A stretch of 54,442 nucleotides of DNA from Candidatus Cloacimonadota bacterium (GCA_016932035.1 JAFGDR010000059.1:1-54442), one strand, 5' to 3'; counted from the stretch's first letter, positions 37,938 to 46,474 are shown. The notes: generated from the sequence alone by a model not told the origin. Numbers and translations: made by a program.

Positions 37938-38516
37938 TTAAATGATTATTACTGACGCATTATTCAATATGTTCCTTTGAATATACTGATAGAACATACC
38001 GATTTGATTAATTTGTGACTGAGCTAGGTTGATGATCGCTTCATCTCCGTTACAATGAGCGGTGATCATCACTTCGTGAGCATGGATAATACGTTTTAGG
38101 AAATCGTTATTTACAAAGAATGAGTTTGTGTGATTTGATGGATCGTTAAGGATAAGTTCAGATTCTATCTGGATTGCTTTTTCTTTTGAAGACGGCTTGT
38201 TGTAATTATCAAGTTCAAGTTTAATTGATTTGAGTTCAGTCCAGGTTGGCTGTACCTGTGAACAGTCGATGGTCATATACCATCTGTAGGTTGAACCTAT
38301 TTTTTTGAATTCAAGAAAGAGATCGGCAACGGTTGTTTCACTGTCATGAAAGATCGTTACCTGCATCGGTGAGCAGTGGTAATGAATAGCATTTTTTTCC
38401 CCAAGTTCATCGCTCTTATCAATGATCTTAAGATTCGTTGATGCGCAAGAGGTGAAGAACAAAATAACGAGTAGGATAATGAGCATAACTGCCAGAATGG
38501 ATACTAATGTTTTCAT
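37938..38516 (-). CDS. Small lipoprotein of unknown function
   Basis: 192 residues. Hydrophobic leader followed by FTSC (lipobox Cys24), so an envelope lipoprotein. The rest has no family I recognise: a beta-rich stretch (residues 40-110, including RWYMTID) followed by helices. The C-terminal part has HAHEVMITAHCNGDEAII, which reads like a conserved surface. GAGGAGG precedes the ATG. It follows the 97-residue gene by 18 nt and is the last gene before a 117-nt gap, so the fragment, the small protein and this lipoprotein form a compact unit inside operon A. Confidence 0.85.
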   Translation of the reverse strand: MKTLVSILAVMLIILLVILFFTSCASTNLKIIDKSDELGEKNAIHYHCSPMQVTIFHDSETTVADLFLEFKKIGSTYRWYMTIDCSQVQPTWTELKSIKLELDNYNKPSSKEKAIQIESELILNDPSNHTNSFFVNNDFLKRIIHAHEVMITAHCNGDEAIINLAQSQINQIGMFYQYIQRNILNNASVIII

Positions 38517-38534
38517 GAGACCTCCTCATGTTGT

Positions 38535-38828
38535 TTAGCATATTGCTTCCTGAGTACCGTCAGGATATATTGCTTTTTTCTTTCTAAACATGATCGGGAT
38601 CTTATCTTTGTCCGGAGCGCCGATCTGGATAAGTTCCCAATCTTTGTCATAATCGTGAATTACTTTTCGAAGGACACCGACAATTTCTTCTGAGCTTGCA
38701 TTCGGATCATCCCATTCAACAAGCTCGACACGGTAGCACAGCGTTTTTTTCTTACCGTTAATACGAACTTCAATTTCAAGGTTTTGCTGCGCTTCAAGGG
38801 TTGGGATATTTAAAACTATTTCACGCAT
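38535..38828 (-). CDS. Small protein of unknown function (97 residues)
   Basis: The chosen start is ATG 38828, which has a perfect GGGAGG site 8 nt upstream and overlaps the stop of the permease fragment by 8 nt (ATGCGTGA, in two frames). The frame is open further upstream but without signals. No leader and no membrane segment; it starts MREIVLNIPTLEAQQN. Charged, beta-rich, with a DKDWELIQIGAP motif near residue 68 and a basic RKKKA stretch near 81. Function unknown; tight coupling to a permease remnant suggests a role linked to the transporters, perhaps on the cytoplasmic side. Confidence 0.8.
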   Translation of the reverse strand: MREIVLNIPTLEAQQNLEIEVRINGKKKTLCYRVELVEWDDPNASSEEIVGVLRKVIHDYDKDWELIQIGAPDKDKIPIMFRKKKAIYPDGTQEAIC

Positions 38829-39441
38829 ATAAACCTCCCTGTTCATGCGAATATTGTAATTTTGTGAGTATTTTATCTGATCCCTCCGGGAACCAGCTCT
38901 TTTCATATATCTCCTGCTTTAAAAAGGAATAGGTGGCGAAGATGTTTTGATCAGATGAAGAACGTAATATACTTGTTACCTTGCTGGTTACTACCAAGTC
39001 GAGGGGATCATCATAATCAACAAGATCACCACCCTTATGTGAAGCAATGGAGATTATGGATTTGAGAGCTGGTATGTCCTGGAGGAGACGGTTATTGGAA
39101 AAATTATATTTTTTAGATTTATTATTACTATACCTATAATACGATTCATTATTTTTGTTACATTCGTGAGACGTGTCTTCTAAAATGGGTGCAAGCGCAT
39201 AAGGAATCGTTTGGTTACCATATTCTTCGTTATAATGTGATAGACCTTCTTGAATAATACGGTATGTGGATTCCCCTTTTATATGGAACCGATCGAAGCT
39301 TACCTTGTCTTGCACCCATAATAGAAGGAGGATGCATACGGTCATTTCTATGACCTGTCCTAATATGTTGAAGGAGGATTGTCCCTTTTGTTGTTTAAAG
39401 TTTTTAAGAGCTTTTCTGAAATCTTTATACATCTTATTCAT
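38821..39441 (-). CDS. N-terminal permease fragment, possibly a repurposed single-pass protein
   Basis: 206 residues from ATG 39441, which overlaps the upstream permease stop by 8 nt; the in-frame ATG at 39432 gives the more family-like MYKDFRKALKNFKQQKG. The first ~90 residues align with the N-terminus of the permeases: basic start, NILGQVIEMTVCILLLLWVQ membrane segment (NI-x-GLA-x-G degraded to NILGQVIEM), then DKVSFDRFHIKGESTYRI. The sequence then departs and ends without any FtsX block. Either a decayed permease, or a truncated derivative kept as a membrane-anchored periplasmic piece. The frame is intact over its whole length and its 3' end carries the next gene's ribosome-binding site, so it is translated or only recently broken. 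Confidence 0.78.
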   Translation of the reverse strand: MNKMYKDFRKALKNFKQQKGQSSFNILGQVIEMTVCILLLLWVQDKVSFDRFHIKGESTYRIIQEGLSHYNEEYGNQTIPYALAPILEDTSHECNKNNESYYRYSNNKSKKYNFSNNRLLQDIPALKSIISIASHKGGDLVDYDDPLDLVVTSKVTSILRSSSDQNIFATYSFLKQEIYEKSWFPEGSDKILTKLQYSHEQGGLYA

Positions 39442-41794
39442 ACCTCATTGAATCAGATGGATTGCGTAGCGCTGCTCGTATTGTTTGGAAACTAATAGTG
39501 ATTATTGCTATAAATATGCTAAGAAGTCCTGCAAGGATAAAAAATGTTAATGACATTGTTGTTCTATAAACAAATGTTTTAAGCCATTTTGATAAAGCAA
39601 GATATGCAATGGGCCATGCAATGATATTTGCAATGAAAACCCATTTGATAGATTCTTCAGTCAACAGGACGACAATATTCCGAACAGATGCACCCATCAC
39701 TTTACGGATGCCTATTTCCCGTGTTCTTCGAGTCGTCATATAAGATATTAGACCAAAGAGACCAAGTGATGAGATAAGGATCGCCATAATGGTGAAATAT
39801 TTGAAAATAGTAAGCATTCTCTGTTCTGCCCGATACAGTCTGTCATAGTTTTCATCGAGGAATGAGTATTCAAATGGAATTGATAGATTGACTTCTTCCC
39901 AAACATTTTTGATCTGCGCCAGTGTATTTTCGATATCTTCAGTATTCAGTTTTATGAAACAATATGACGACTGAGGTGACAGGGTAATAAAAAGAGGTTC
40001 GATCTCCGTCTGTAATTTCTTAAAATGGAAGTCTTTTACAACACCGATAATATGATATGGCTTGTTATTCTGATAATGATCTGTTACCTGCTCTGAAAGA
40101 GGATCATCAAAACCCAGTAATGCAACAGCAGTTTCATTCAGGATAATTGCAGATGAATCAGTTGGCATGTCCGGTGAGAATTCTCGCCCTTGTACGAATT
40201 CCATGTCCAGTGTTTGGAAGAAATCATATTCTACGTTCAGGTAGTGGATGAGTACCCGCTCATCATCTGGTTTTGTACGCCAGTCATAGCCATATCCTGA
40301 ATTTACAATACGATGAGGATATGCTGAAGCAGTAGTAACGTTTTGAATTTGGGGGAGTTTGAGTATTTCAGACTTGAGAGTTTCGTAATTTCCAACTGTC
40401 TGGCTTCTGAGAACAAACGTTAATATTTGTTCCTTTGAATAGCCAAGTTCTTTATTATGTATAAATTGAACTTGCTTAAAGACAACCAACGTTCCAATAA
40501 TCAAAATGATCGTAATGGAAAATTGAATAATAACCAAGACACGTCTAAAGATGACACCCTTCTTTCCTGATTTCATAGTACCCTTCAATACATTGATCGG
40601 CTTGAAACTTGAGAGAACGAATGCTGGATAGCTTCCAGAAACCAATCCTGTAATGACTGCTACAAGAACCAGAAAGATATAGATGAACGCATCCTGCCCG
40701 GAGAAGAAATTAAGTTCCTTGCCTGAGATATTATTGAATAAAGGTAATAATAATTCTACTAAAATTACTGCAAAGAGTAGTGAAATGAGAGAAAGAATGA
40801 GTGCTTCACCAATGAATTGTCTGATCAGTGTTCTTCTTTGTGAACCGACCACTTTCTTGATGCCAACTTCTAGGGCTCTCGTTTCTGCACGTGCAGTTGA
40901 GAGATTCATAAAATTGATGCATGCGATTACGAGCACGAATATCGCAATGAGAGAGAAAAGCCGCACATAAAGAATGTCCCCATGTCCGCCAATATCTGCC
41001 ACATAGTGTGAATGCAAATGAATAGCTGTGAGCGGTTGCAGATTCAGTTTAACTGGATAACCGACATCATGATCTGCAAGATATCCTTCAATTTTAGCAT
41101 CAAATTCAACCCAATCAGCATTTTTTTCTAGTTGGATGTATGTATAGTAAGAATTTGAGCCCCAGGATTCTAAATCTCCACCAAACAATTTGAGTACTTC
41201 GAAAGGTACGATGTACTCGAAGTCCAGATGTGAATTATCTGCTATGCTCTGGAATACACCCGTTACAGTAAGGTTTATCGATGAGTTAACTTCGAGAGTT
41301 TTTCCAATAGGATCTTCATCACCAAAGAATTTATAAGCTGTTTCTTCCGAGATAACGACATTGTATAGATCATCGAACATAACTTCTTTATTGCCAGCAA
41401 TAATCGGGAATGTGAACATCTCAAAGAACGATGGATCTGCCAAAGTGATATTTGCCTTGTATTTTTCTTCTCCACTGCTAATGTAACCAAAACCATAGGT
41501 TTGAAATCTCGTGAAATTGATCACTTCAGGAAAATCCTGCAACATACCTGGTCCCAAAGCAGCAGGTGTGACGGCAACTGGAAACGGTTCGCCTGATTGT
41601 TCCTGCATTTCTACAACGCGAAAAATTCTCTCAGCGTTTTCATGAAAACGATCAAAACTTAGCTCATGATGAACCCAGAGAAAGATCAAAATACAACAGG
41701 TCAGTCCAATAGAAAGACCCAGTATGTTTATAAATCCGTGTCCTTTATGACGTTTGATGTTCCTGAATGCAGTGAGTAGTGATTTTCTAAACAT
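39434..41794 (-). CDS. FtsX/MacB-type ABC permease (operon A, second)
   Basis: 786 residues, MFRKSLLTAFRNIKRHK, with TAGGAG overlapping the previous stop (8-nt gap). First segment with NILGLSIGLTCCILIF. First coupling motif near residue 307 is ETRALEVGIKKVVGS: Leu replaces the usual Arg/Lys and Lys replaces Arg. SYPAFVLSSFKPINVLKG turn; fifth segment in QFSITIILIIGTLVVF. Periplasmic domain 2 has VQGREFSPDM, IGVVKDFHF and SFLDENY motifs. Second FtsX block with REIGIRKVMGAS near 692. C-terminus NPSDSMRYE; its Tyr-Glu-stop codons contain the ATG of the following fragment gene. Confidence 0.96.
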   Translation of the reverse strand: MFRKSLLTAFRNIKRHKGHGFINILGLSIGLTCCILIFLWVHHELSFDRFHENAERIFRVVEMQEQSGEPFPVAVTPAALGPGMLQDFPEVINFTRFQTYGFGYISSGEEKYKANITLADPSFFEMFTFPIIAGNKEVMFDDLYNVVISEETAYKFFGDEDPIGKTLEVNSSINLTVTGVFQSIADNSHLDFEYIVPFEVLKLFGGDLESWGSNSYYTYIQLEKNADWVEFDAKIEGYLADHDVGYPVKLNLQPLTAIHLHSHYVADIGGHGDILYVRLFSLIAIFVLVIACINFMNLSTARAETRALEVGIKKVVGSQRRTLIRQFIGEALILSLISLLFAVILVELLLPLFNNISGKELNFFSGQDAFIYIFLVLVAVITGLVSGSYPAFVLSSFKPINVLKGTMKSGKKGVIFRRVLVIIQFSITIILIIGTLVVFKQVQFIHNKELGYSKEQILTFVLRSQTVGNYETLKSEILKLPQIQNVTTASAYPHRIVNSGYGYDWRTKPDDERVLIHYLNVEYDFFQTLDMEFVQGREFSPDMPTDSSAIILNETAVALLGFDDPLSEQVTDHYQNNKPYHIIGVVKDFHFKKLQTEIEPLFITLSPQSSYCFIKLNTEDIENTLAQIKNVWEEVNLSIPFEYSFLDENYDRLYRAEQRMLTIFKYFTIMAILISSLGLFGLISYMTTRRTREIGIRKVMGASVRNIVVLLTEESIKWVFIANIIAWPIAYLALSKWLKTFVYRTTMSLTFFILAGLLSIFIAIITISFQTIRAALRNPSDSMRYE

Positions 41795-41802
41795 GAACTC
41801 TC

Positions 41803-44223
41803 CTATTCATATTTAAGAGTTATTGAAGGATTAGTGCGTGATGCTTTAAGAGATTGATAGAGAACCGTTAGAATTGCAATCGCAAGTGCAATCAGCCCCG
41901 AAAGAATAAAAGTAAGTACCGAGAGTTGCGTTCTGTAGGCGAAGTTTTCAAGCCAGCTTTTCAGTGCGAAATAAGCAACTGGCCAGGCGATGATATTTGC
42001 AAGAAGCACCCATTTTGTGAAAGTCTTCGAGAGCAGCATAACAATTGTCTGTGAAGTAGCTCCGAGCACTTTACGAATACCGATCTCCCGGGTGCGCTGC
42101 TCTGTCGTATATGATGCTAATCCAAACAGACCAAGACATGCAATCAGAATGCTGATGAACGCAAAGATCGTGAATATCTTTGCAAGTTTCTGTTCCGGAA
42201 TATAGAATTCATTAAGAACATCATCGAGGAACTCATATTCAAAGGGGAATTCCGGCATGAAATCCTGCCAGGTTTCTCGGACATATGTAAGGACATCCTG
42301 GATATTCTCAGGATTATATTTGATCACAACACTTGTTTTCGGGAAGTCGGTAGTAAAGATGGTAATTGGTGCAACTTTGTTATGAAGTGATTGATAGTTG
42401 AAATCTTTAACAACACCAACTACCTCTCCGCTAAAGAATGCAGTGCCATCATCGCGAAGTCCGAGATAAATGCGTTTACCGAGAGCTCCATCTGACCAAT
42501 TCATTTCTTTGGCTGCTGCTTCATTAATGATCACGGCTTTTTCTCTATCAGTGGCAAGGCTGTCCGAGAAATTTCTGCCTTCGACGATCTCCATTCCCAT
42601 CAGATCGATAAATTTTGTATCAGTAACAAATAGGTTGAGCGGTTTTTCGGTAAAACCATCTTCAGCTTCAACTCTCATGATGAGTTTGCCGGTCATTCTT
42701 CCTGGAACACTTGTTGTAATAGCGCTAGACAGAATGTCAGGATGGTTGCCCATCGCATCACGAACAGCTTCCATATTCCGTACTGCTGAAGTGTCCTGAA
42801 GTGTAAGAACGAGTACATCTTCTTTATCGAAACCTAAGTCTTTTTTCTGAATATAACTCAGTTGATTTGATACAGCAAAGGTGCCGATCAGCATAATGAT
42901 CGTGATCGAGAATTGGATAAGAACGAGAACTTTACGTAGACCTCCGCTTCCTTTCCCGCTCTTAAGTTTTCCTTTGAGAACCGTTACAGGTTTGAAAGAT
43001 GACAGGTAGAATGATGGATAACTACCTGAGATAAGTCCTACAATAATTGTTGCGATCAGTATGTAGATGAGGAGAAGAGGGTTTTGTCCAATATTGAAAG
43101 AAATATCTACACCCGAAATATGGCTGAAAGTTGGAATGAGAATGTATGCAGCGATGACTGCAATAATCAGTGAGATAAATGACAGAAAGACCGACTCCGA
43201 AAGGAATTGACGGATAAGCAGACCTTTAGGTGCTCCTGCGACTTTTCGAATACCGACTTCACGTGCACGATTCATTGACCGAGCAGTTGCAAGGTTCATG
43301 TAATTTATACAAGCGATCAGCAATATGAACATTGCAACAAAGATGAAGATCAAGGTGTAGGACGTATTTCCAGTTGGGAAATCATACTGCAGGTCACCGA
43401 TGAAATGTGTATCCCTTACTGGTGTTAGACGGATCGTCATGCTTGTATTGATGCGATCACCCAACTCCTTCATGTACTTATCATAAAATTGCTGGAATTT
43501 ATCCATAACTGCCTGCGGATTTGTCTTATCATTTAATCTGATATAGGAATATACGCTTATATTCCAGAAGCCATTCGTTGCAGTAGAATTGTATTGTTCT
43601 GCACCGATAAGCTCTCTTAGGGTGGTCATGGAAGTGAGAAGCTGGAATTGAACATGAGAGTTGTCCGGTATGTCTTCAATTACTCCGGTGACTTGGAACG
43701 TTAGTCCATTACCACCGACGATCGTCTCACCGATGGGATGAATATCTCCAAACAGTTTATCGGCAAAACTCTCTGTTAGAACTGCGGTAAACGGTTCTGA
43801 GAGTGCAGTCTTCGGATCTCCATGGATGAACTCATATGAGAAAATATCGAAGAATGTGGAATCCGCCAAGTAGGCATCATCTTCGTATATTTTGTTTTCT
43901 CCGTGCTTGAAGAGCCGATTCTGCATGAATTGCAGGCGGGTGGCTTCCTCGATTTCAGGGATTTCAGCCTTCATCGTATGAACAAGTGGGAATGCAGTTA
44001 AAGCGAACTTATCGAGTTTTCCCTGAACCGTGAACATTGATTCAACACGGTAGATCCTGTCTGAATCCTTATGAAAGGAATCATAGGAATACTGGTGCTG
44101 AACATAAAGCCCGATGAGCAATGCACAGGTAATACCGATTGCCAGCCCGATAATATTGATGGCTGAGTAGAACTTATTCCGAGCAATGTGTCTGTACGCT
44201 ATCTTCAGGTAATTTTTTAGCAT
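41803..44223 (-). CDS. FtsX/MacB-type ABC permease (operon A, first), next to the ATPase
   Basis: 806 residues from ATG 44223, backed by AAGGAG 5 nt upstream and the family start MLKNYLKIAYRHIARNK; a GTG at 44244 lies before the ribosome-binding site and is not used. First segment with NIIGLAIGITCALL (about residues 21-42), periplasmic domain 1 to about 280, second segment about 285-308, RAREVGIRKVAGAP near 321, SYPSFYLSSFKPVTVLKG, fifth segment about 430-450, periplasmic domain 2 with VEGRNFSDSL, VGVVKDFNY and EFLDDVL, second FtsX block with REIGIRKVLGAT near 711. It directly follows the adaptor and ATPase genes, so these three alone could form a complete MacAB-like inner-membrane exporter. 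C-terminus NPSITLKYE. Confidence 0.96.
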   Translation of the reverse strand: MLKNYLKIAYRHIARNKFYSAINIIGLAIGITCALLIGLYVQHQYSYDSFHKDSDRIYRVESMFTVQGKLDKFALTAFPLVHTMKAEIPEIEEATRLQFMQNRLFKHGENKIYEDDAYLADSTFFDIFSYEFIHGDPKTALSEPFTAVLTESFADKLFGDIHPIGETIVGGNGLTFQVTGVIEDIPDNSHVQFQLLTSMTTLRELIGAEQYNSTATNGFWNISVYSYIRLNDKTNPQAVMDKFQQFYDKYMKELGDRINTSMTIRLTPVRDTHFIGDLQYDFPTGNTSYTLIFIFVAMFILLIACINYMNLATARSMNRAREVGIRKVAGAPKGLLIRQFLSESVFLSFISLIIAVIAAYILIPTFSHISGVDISFNIGQNPLLLIYILIATIIVGLISGSYPSFYLSSFKPVTVLKGKLKSGKGSGGLRKVLVLIQFSITIIMLIGTFAVSNQLSYIQKKDLGFDKEDVLVLTLQDTSAVRNMEAVRDAMGNHPDILSSAITTSVPGRMTGKLIMRVEAEDGFTEKPLNLFVTDTKFIDLMGMEIVEGRNFSDSLATDREKAVIINEAAAKEMNWSDGALGKRIYLGLRDDGTAFFSGEVVGVVKDFNYQSLHNKVAPITIFTTDFPKTSVVIKYNPENIQDVLTYVRETWQDFMPEFPFEYEFLDDVLNEFYIPEQKLAKIFTIFAFISILIACLGLFGLASYTTEQRTREIGIRKVLGATSQTIVMLLSKTFTKWVLLANIIAWPVAYFALKSWLENFAYRTQLSVLTFILSGLIALAIAILTVLYQSLKASRTNPSITLKYE

Positions 44224-44261
44224 CCTGTCTCCTTCAAAATGCACTTTTGTGGATGCATACT

Positions 44262-44945
44262 CTACAGAAGCTTACGGATATTCTCAGTAACGATATGACC
44301 GTCGAATAGCTGGATGATCCTGTGACTGTATTCTGCATCTGAAGGTGAGTGTGTTACCATTACGATCGTCGTTCCTTCTTCATTAAGCTGGGTCAGAAGA
44401 TCCATGACTTCTTCTCCATTAGCAGAGTCAAGATTACCAGTGGGCTCGTCAGCAAGGATTAGTCGAGGATTTGTTACCACTGCTCTGGCTACTGCAACGC
44501 GCTGTTGCTGACCACCAGAAAGTTGCTGTGGGAAGTGATTCTTTCGATGCATGATCTTCATGCGGTCGAGTACTTCTTCCACCTTTTTCTTTCTAATTGA
44601 TGATGACATCTTGAGGTAAAGAAGGGGAAGTTCTACGTTTTCGTAAACGGTGAGTTCGTCAATCAGATTGAAGCTCTGAAAGATGAAGCCAATGTTGCCT
44701 TTTCTTAGATTCGTTCGGCGACGTTCTGTGTATCCCGAGACCTCCTCGCCCATGAATTCAAAGGTGCCTTCCGAAGGATTATCAAGTAATCCAAGTATGT
44801 TGAGCAATGTCGACTTACCACATCCTGAAGGACCCATGACAGCTACGAACTCCCCTTCTTTAATATCAAGATTTACCTTGTTCAAAGCTGTTGTTTCGAC
44901 TTCGTCAGTTCTGTAGACTTTAACGAGATCATTTGTTTTAATCAT
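44262..44945 (-). CDS. ABC transporter ATPase (MacB/LolD-type), first copy
   Basis: 227 residues; cytoplasmic nucleotide-binding subunit. Walker [10 protein letters not shown] (38-46), Q-loop Gln90, signature LSGGQQQ (142-148) followed by RVAVARA, Walker [10 protein letters not shown] (162-170), switch His199. All catalytic motifs are intact and at the same positions as in the copy at 37161. ATG 44945 has AAGGAG 6 nt upstream; the gene lies 20 nt after the adaptor and 38 nt before the first permease. It is the promoter-proximal ATPase and probably the main power unit of the array. Confidence 0.97.
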   Translation of the reverse strand: MIKTNDLVKVYRTDEVETTALNKVNLDIKEGEFVAVMGPSGCGKSTLLNILGLLDNPSEGTFEFMGEEVSGYTERRRTNLRKGNIGFIFQSFNLIDELTVYENVELPLLYLKMSSSIRKKKVEEVLDRMKIMHRKNHFPQQLSGGQQQRVAVARAVVTNPRLILADEPTGNLDSANGEEVMDLLTQLNEEGTTIVMVTHSPSDAEYSHRIIQLFDGHIVTENIRKLL

Positions 44946-44965
44946 TGTTTCTCCTTATATGATTT

Positions 44966-46231
44966 CTAATCATTCTTTTTTAATATGAGCACATCAACAT
45001 CACCAAAGGTGTCATAGCTTGAGACGATAACCTGTTCGCCTTCCTGTACACCATCGATGACTTCATAATATTTAGGGTTGTATCTATTTAATCTGATATC
45101 TCTCTTATACGCATTATTGCCGGCTTCGTCAACTACGAAGACCCATTGTCCACCGGTGCTTTGATAGAATCCACCACGGGGTATAAGCAGCGATTCCTTT
45201 GGTTCTCCAAGCTCAAGTTTGATGCGGAAGGTCTGCCCAATGCGCATATTCTCAGGCAGATCACCGATGAATTCCATGTCTATCGAGAACTGACCGTTGC
45301 GAACTTCTGGATATATCTTTGTGACTTCAAGCATAAATGTTTTGTTTGTGTACTCAAACTCTCCGACCAATCCTCTCTGCACGCGGGAAATATAATGCTC
45401 GTCGATCTGAGCATTGATCTTGTATGAATCCAGCACATTGATCTGACCAAGGCGCTGACCTGCACCTTTGGATTCACCTATCTCAGCATTCAGTGATGCA
45501 AGCTGTCCGTTTACCGGTGCTTTCACTTCAAGACTTTCCAGCTTCTTTTGAACGAGATCGAGATTTTGCTGCATGCGGTTTACCGATTCCTCAAGCTGAC
45601 TTATCTGAACATCACGGAAGACCGAGTCCTGCTTTTGAGATTCAATAAGAAGATCTTTTTTATTTACCAGATAATAATAATAATCTTCAGATGTTTGGAA
45701 TTCATCATCAGAGAGTAAGTTTTTATTCATCTCATAGATCTCTTTGTTGATCTCATAATCACGTTTTGCCTTACCGATCGCATAATTAATCTCGATCAGC
45801 TGACTCTTGAGATCGAGTTTGTTCTGTTCCATCAAAAGCCGTGTATTGCGAAGGTTGTTGATCTGCTCAGCAAGACTTGCCTCACGGTTCATAATATTAA
45901 GATGAAGATTTGTATTGCTGAGACGAAGTATCACATCTCCTTCTTTTACCATACTTCCTTCTTCAATTAAGATCTCTTCGACCTGACCACCTTCAAGTGC
46001 GTCGATAAAGACTGTTCGTATCGGTTCCACAGTTCCAGGAATAGTAATATAATCCTGGAAATATCCTTTCTCGACAGTAGCAATGGTCAGCCTTTCGGTT
46101 TGCACTCGCAGCTTCGAGCTCTTATCTGCAAAAATTATGTAATACAGAATGAGCAATACGAAGATACTGGCGAGTGATATCCAAAGGATTTTCTTTGGCG
46201 TCCATGTCTTCTTTTCAATGATTCTGTCCAT
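44966..46231 (-). CDS. Periplasmic adaptor (HlyD/MacA-type membrane fusion protein), first gene of operon A
   Basis: 421 residues. One N-terminal membrane segment (about 15-35) anchors it in the inner membrane. A first half of a lipoyl-like domain follows (GGQVEEILIEEGSMVKEGDVIL, about 80-102), then a long coiled-coil hairpin (about 108-235), the returning lipoyl half (VKAPVNGQLASLNAEIGESKGAG, about 240-262), and beta-barrel and membrane-proximal domains to the end (GEQVIVSSYDTFGDVD). Such proteins bridge an inner-membrane exporter to an outer-membrane channel; no TolC-like channel gene is in the window. The start has a GAGAGG site and lies about 17 nt downstream of the predicted sigma-54 transcription start. 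It is the only adaptor for the whole permease bank seen here. Confidence 0.95.
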   Translation of the reverse strand: MDRIIEKKTWTPKKILWISLASIFVLLILYYIIFADKSSKLRVQTERLTIATVEKGYFQDYITIPGTVEPIRTVFIDALEGGQVEEILIEEGSMVKEGDVILRLSNTNLHLNIMNREASLAEQINNLRNTRLLMEQNKLDLKSQLIEINYAIGKAKRDYEINKEIYEMNKNLLSDDEFQTSEDYYYYLVNKKDLLIESQKQDSVFRDVQISQLEESVNRMQQNLDLVQKKLESLEVKAPVNGQLASLNAEIGESKGAGQRLGQINVLDSYKINAQIDEHYISRVQRGLVGEFEYTNKTFMLEVTKIYPEVRNGQFSIDMEFIGDLPENMRIGQTFRIKLELGEPKESLLIPRGGFYQSTGGQWVFVVDEAGNNAYKRDIRLNRYNPKYYEVIDGVQEGEQVIVSSYDTFGDVDVLILKKND

Positions 46232-46258
46232 GTATGCACCTCTCTTACAAATTACCTA

Positions 46259-46274
46259 TGCATTTTTTGTGCCA
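46259..46274 (-). promoter_or_regulatory. Sigma-54 (-24/-12) promoter of operon A
   Basis: Minus-strand TGGCACAAAAAATGCA: GG at 46273-46272 and GC at 46261-46260, exactly 10 nt between them. The -24 half is perfect TGGCAC; the -12 half is ATGCA. Predicted transcription start is near 46248, just upstream of the adaptor gene. Confidence 0.87.
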
Positions 46275-46339
46275 AAAAAACGAATATTCGGGAAATTGTG
46301 TTTTTTCGGGTATTTGCTGGAAATAATCGAAACAATGAC

Positions 46340-46376
46340 TGTACGGTGACAGGACAGCCATGTACGATATCGTACA
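46340..46376. promoter_or_regulatory. Two dyad operators (enhancer sites) shared by operon A and the regulator operon
   Basis: Site 1, 46340-46356: TGTAC, 7-nt centre, GGACA (one mismatch in the dyad). Site 2, 46361-46376: TGTACGATATCGTACA, a perfect 16-bp palindrome. The 17-4-16 layout and the trailing CTTTTT are the same as at 17370-17406. They lie about 65-100 bp upstream of the operon A sigma-54 promoter and about 100-135 bp upstream of the rightward one, as expected for enhancer sites of an NtrC-type activator. Confidence 0.75.
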
Positions 46377-46392
46377 CTTTTTTAGAAATAGT

Positions 46393-46422
46393 TTGACAAC
46401 CCTAATCCTGAAAAACAGTAAT
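46393..46422 (+). promoter_or_regulatory. Candidate housekeeping promoter for the regulator operon
   Basis: TTGACA at 46393-46398, 18-nt spacer, AGTAAT at 46417-46422. The -35 is perfect but the -10 matches only four of six bases. A short dyad (AACAG-TAAT-CTGTT, 46414-46427) covers the -10. It could supply basal expression of the two-component genes. Confidence 0.35.
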
Positions 46423-46474
46423 CTGTTGTTTGTTTATAAGACCCTAATATTTTTTTTAAATAATTTTTCAGGTT

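Larger units (their letters stand above)
1..44223 (-). other. Tandem array of 16 FtsX/MacB-type permease genes (plus one fragment)
   Basis: Sixteen paralogous permease genes lie head to tail on one strand, interrupted by a handful of unrelated genes. They share one architecture: a first membrane segment with a NI-x-GLA-x-G motif, a periplasmic core domain, three membrane segments with an R-x-[KR]-E-[IV]-G-x-[RK]-K motif, a fifth segment, a second periplasmic domain, and three more segments with E-I-G-I-R-K. This is the duplicated MacB_PCD-FtsX layout (type VII ABC permeases). Every complete copy ends in Tyr-Glu-stop. Overall they look well diverged in sequence, so the array appears old rather than a fresh amplification; I could not compute identities. 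The array continues past the left edge. Confidence 0.95.

Noticed and set aside
1-46231. Mobile element or prophage origin of the array
   Set aside because: No transposase, integrase, terminal repeats or target duplications were seen; the interrupting genes are coupled to the permeases rather than inserted.
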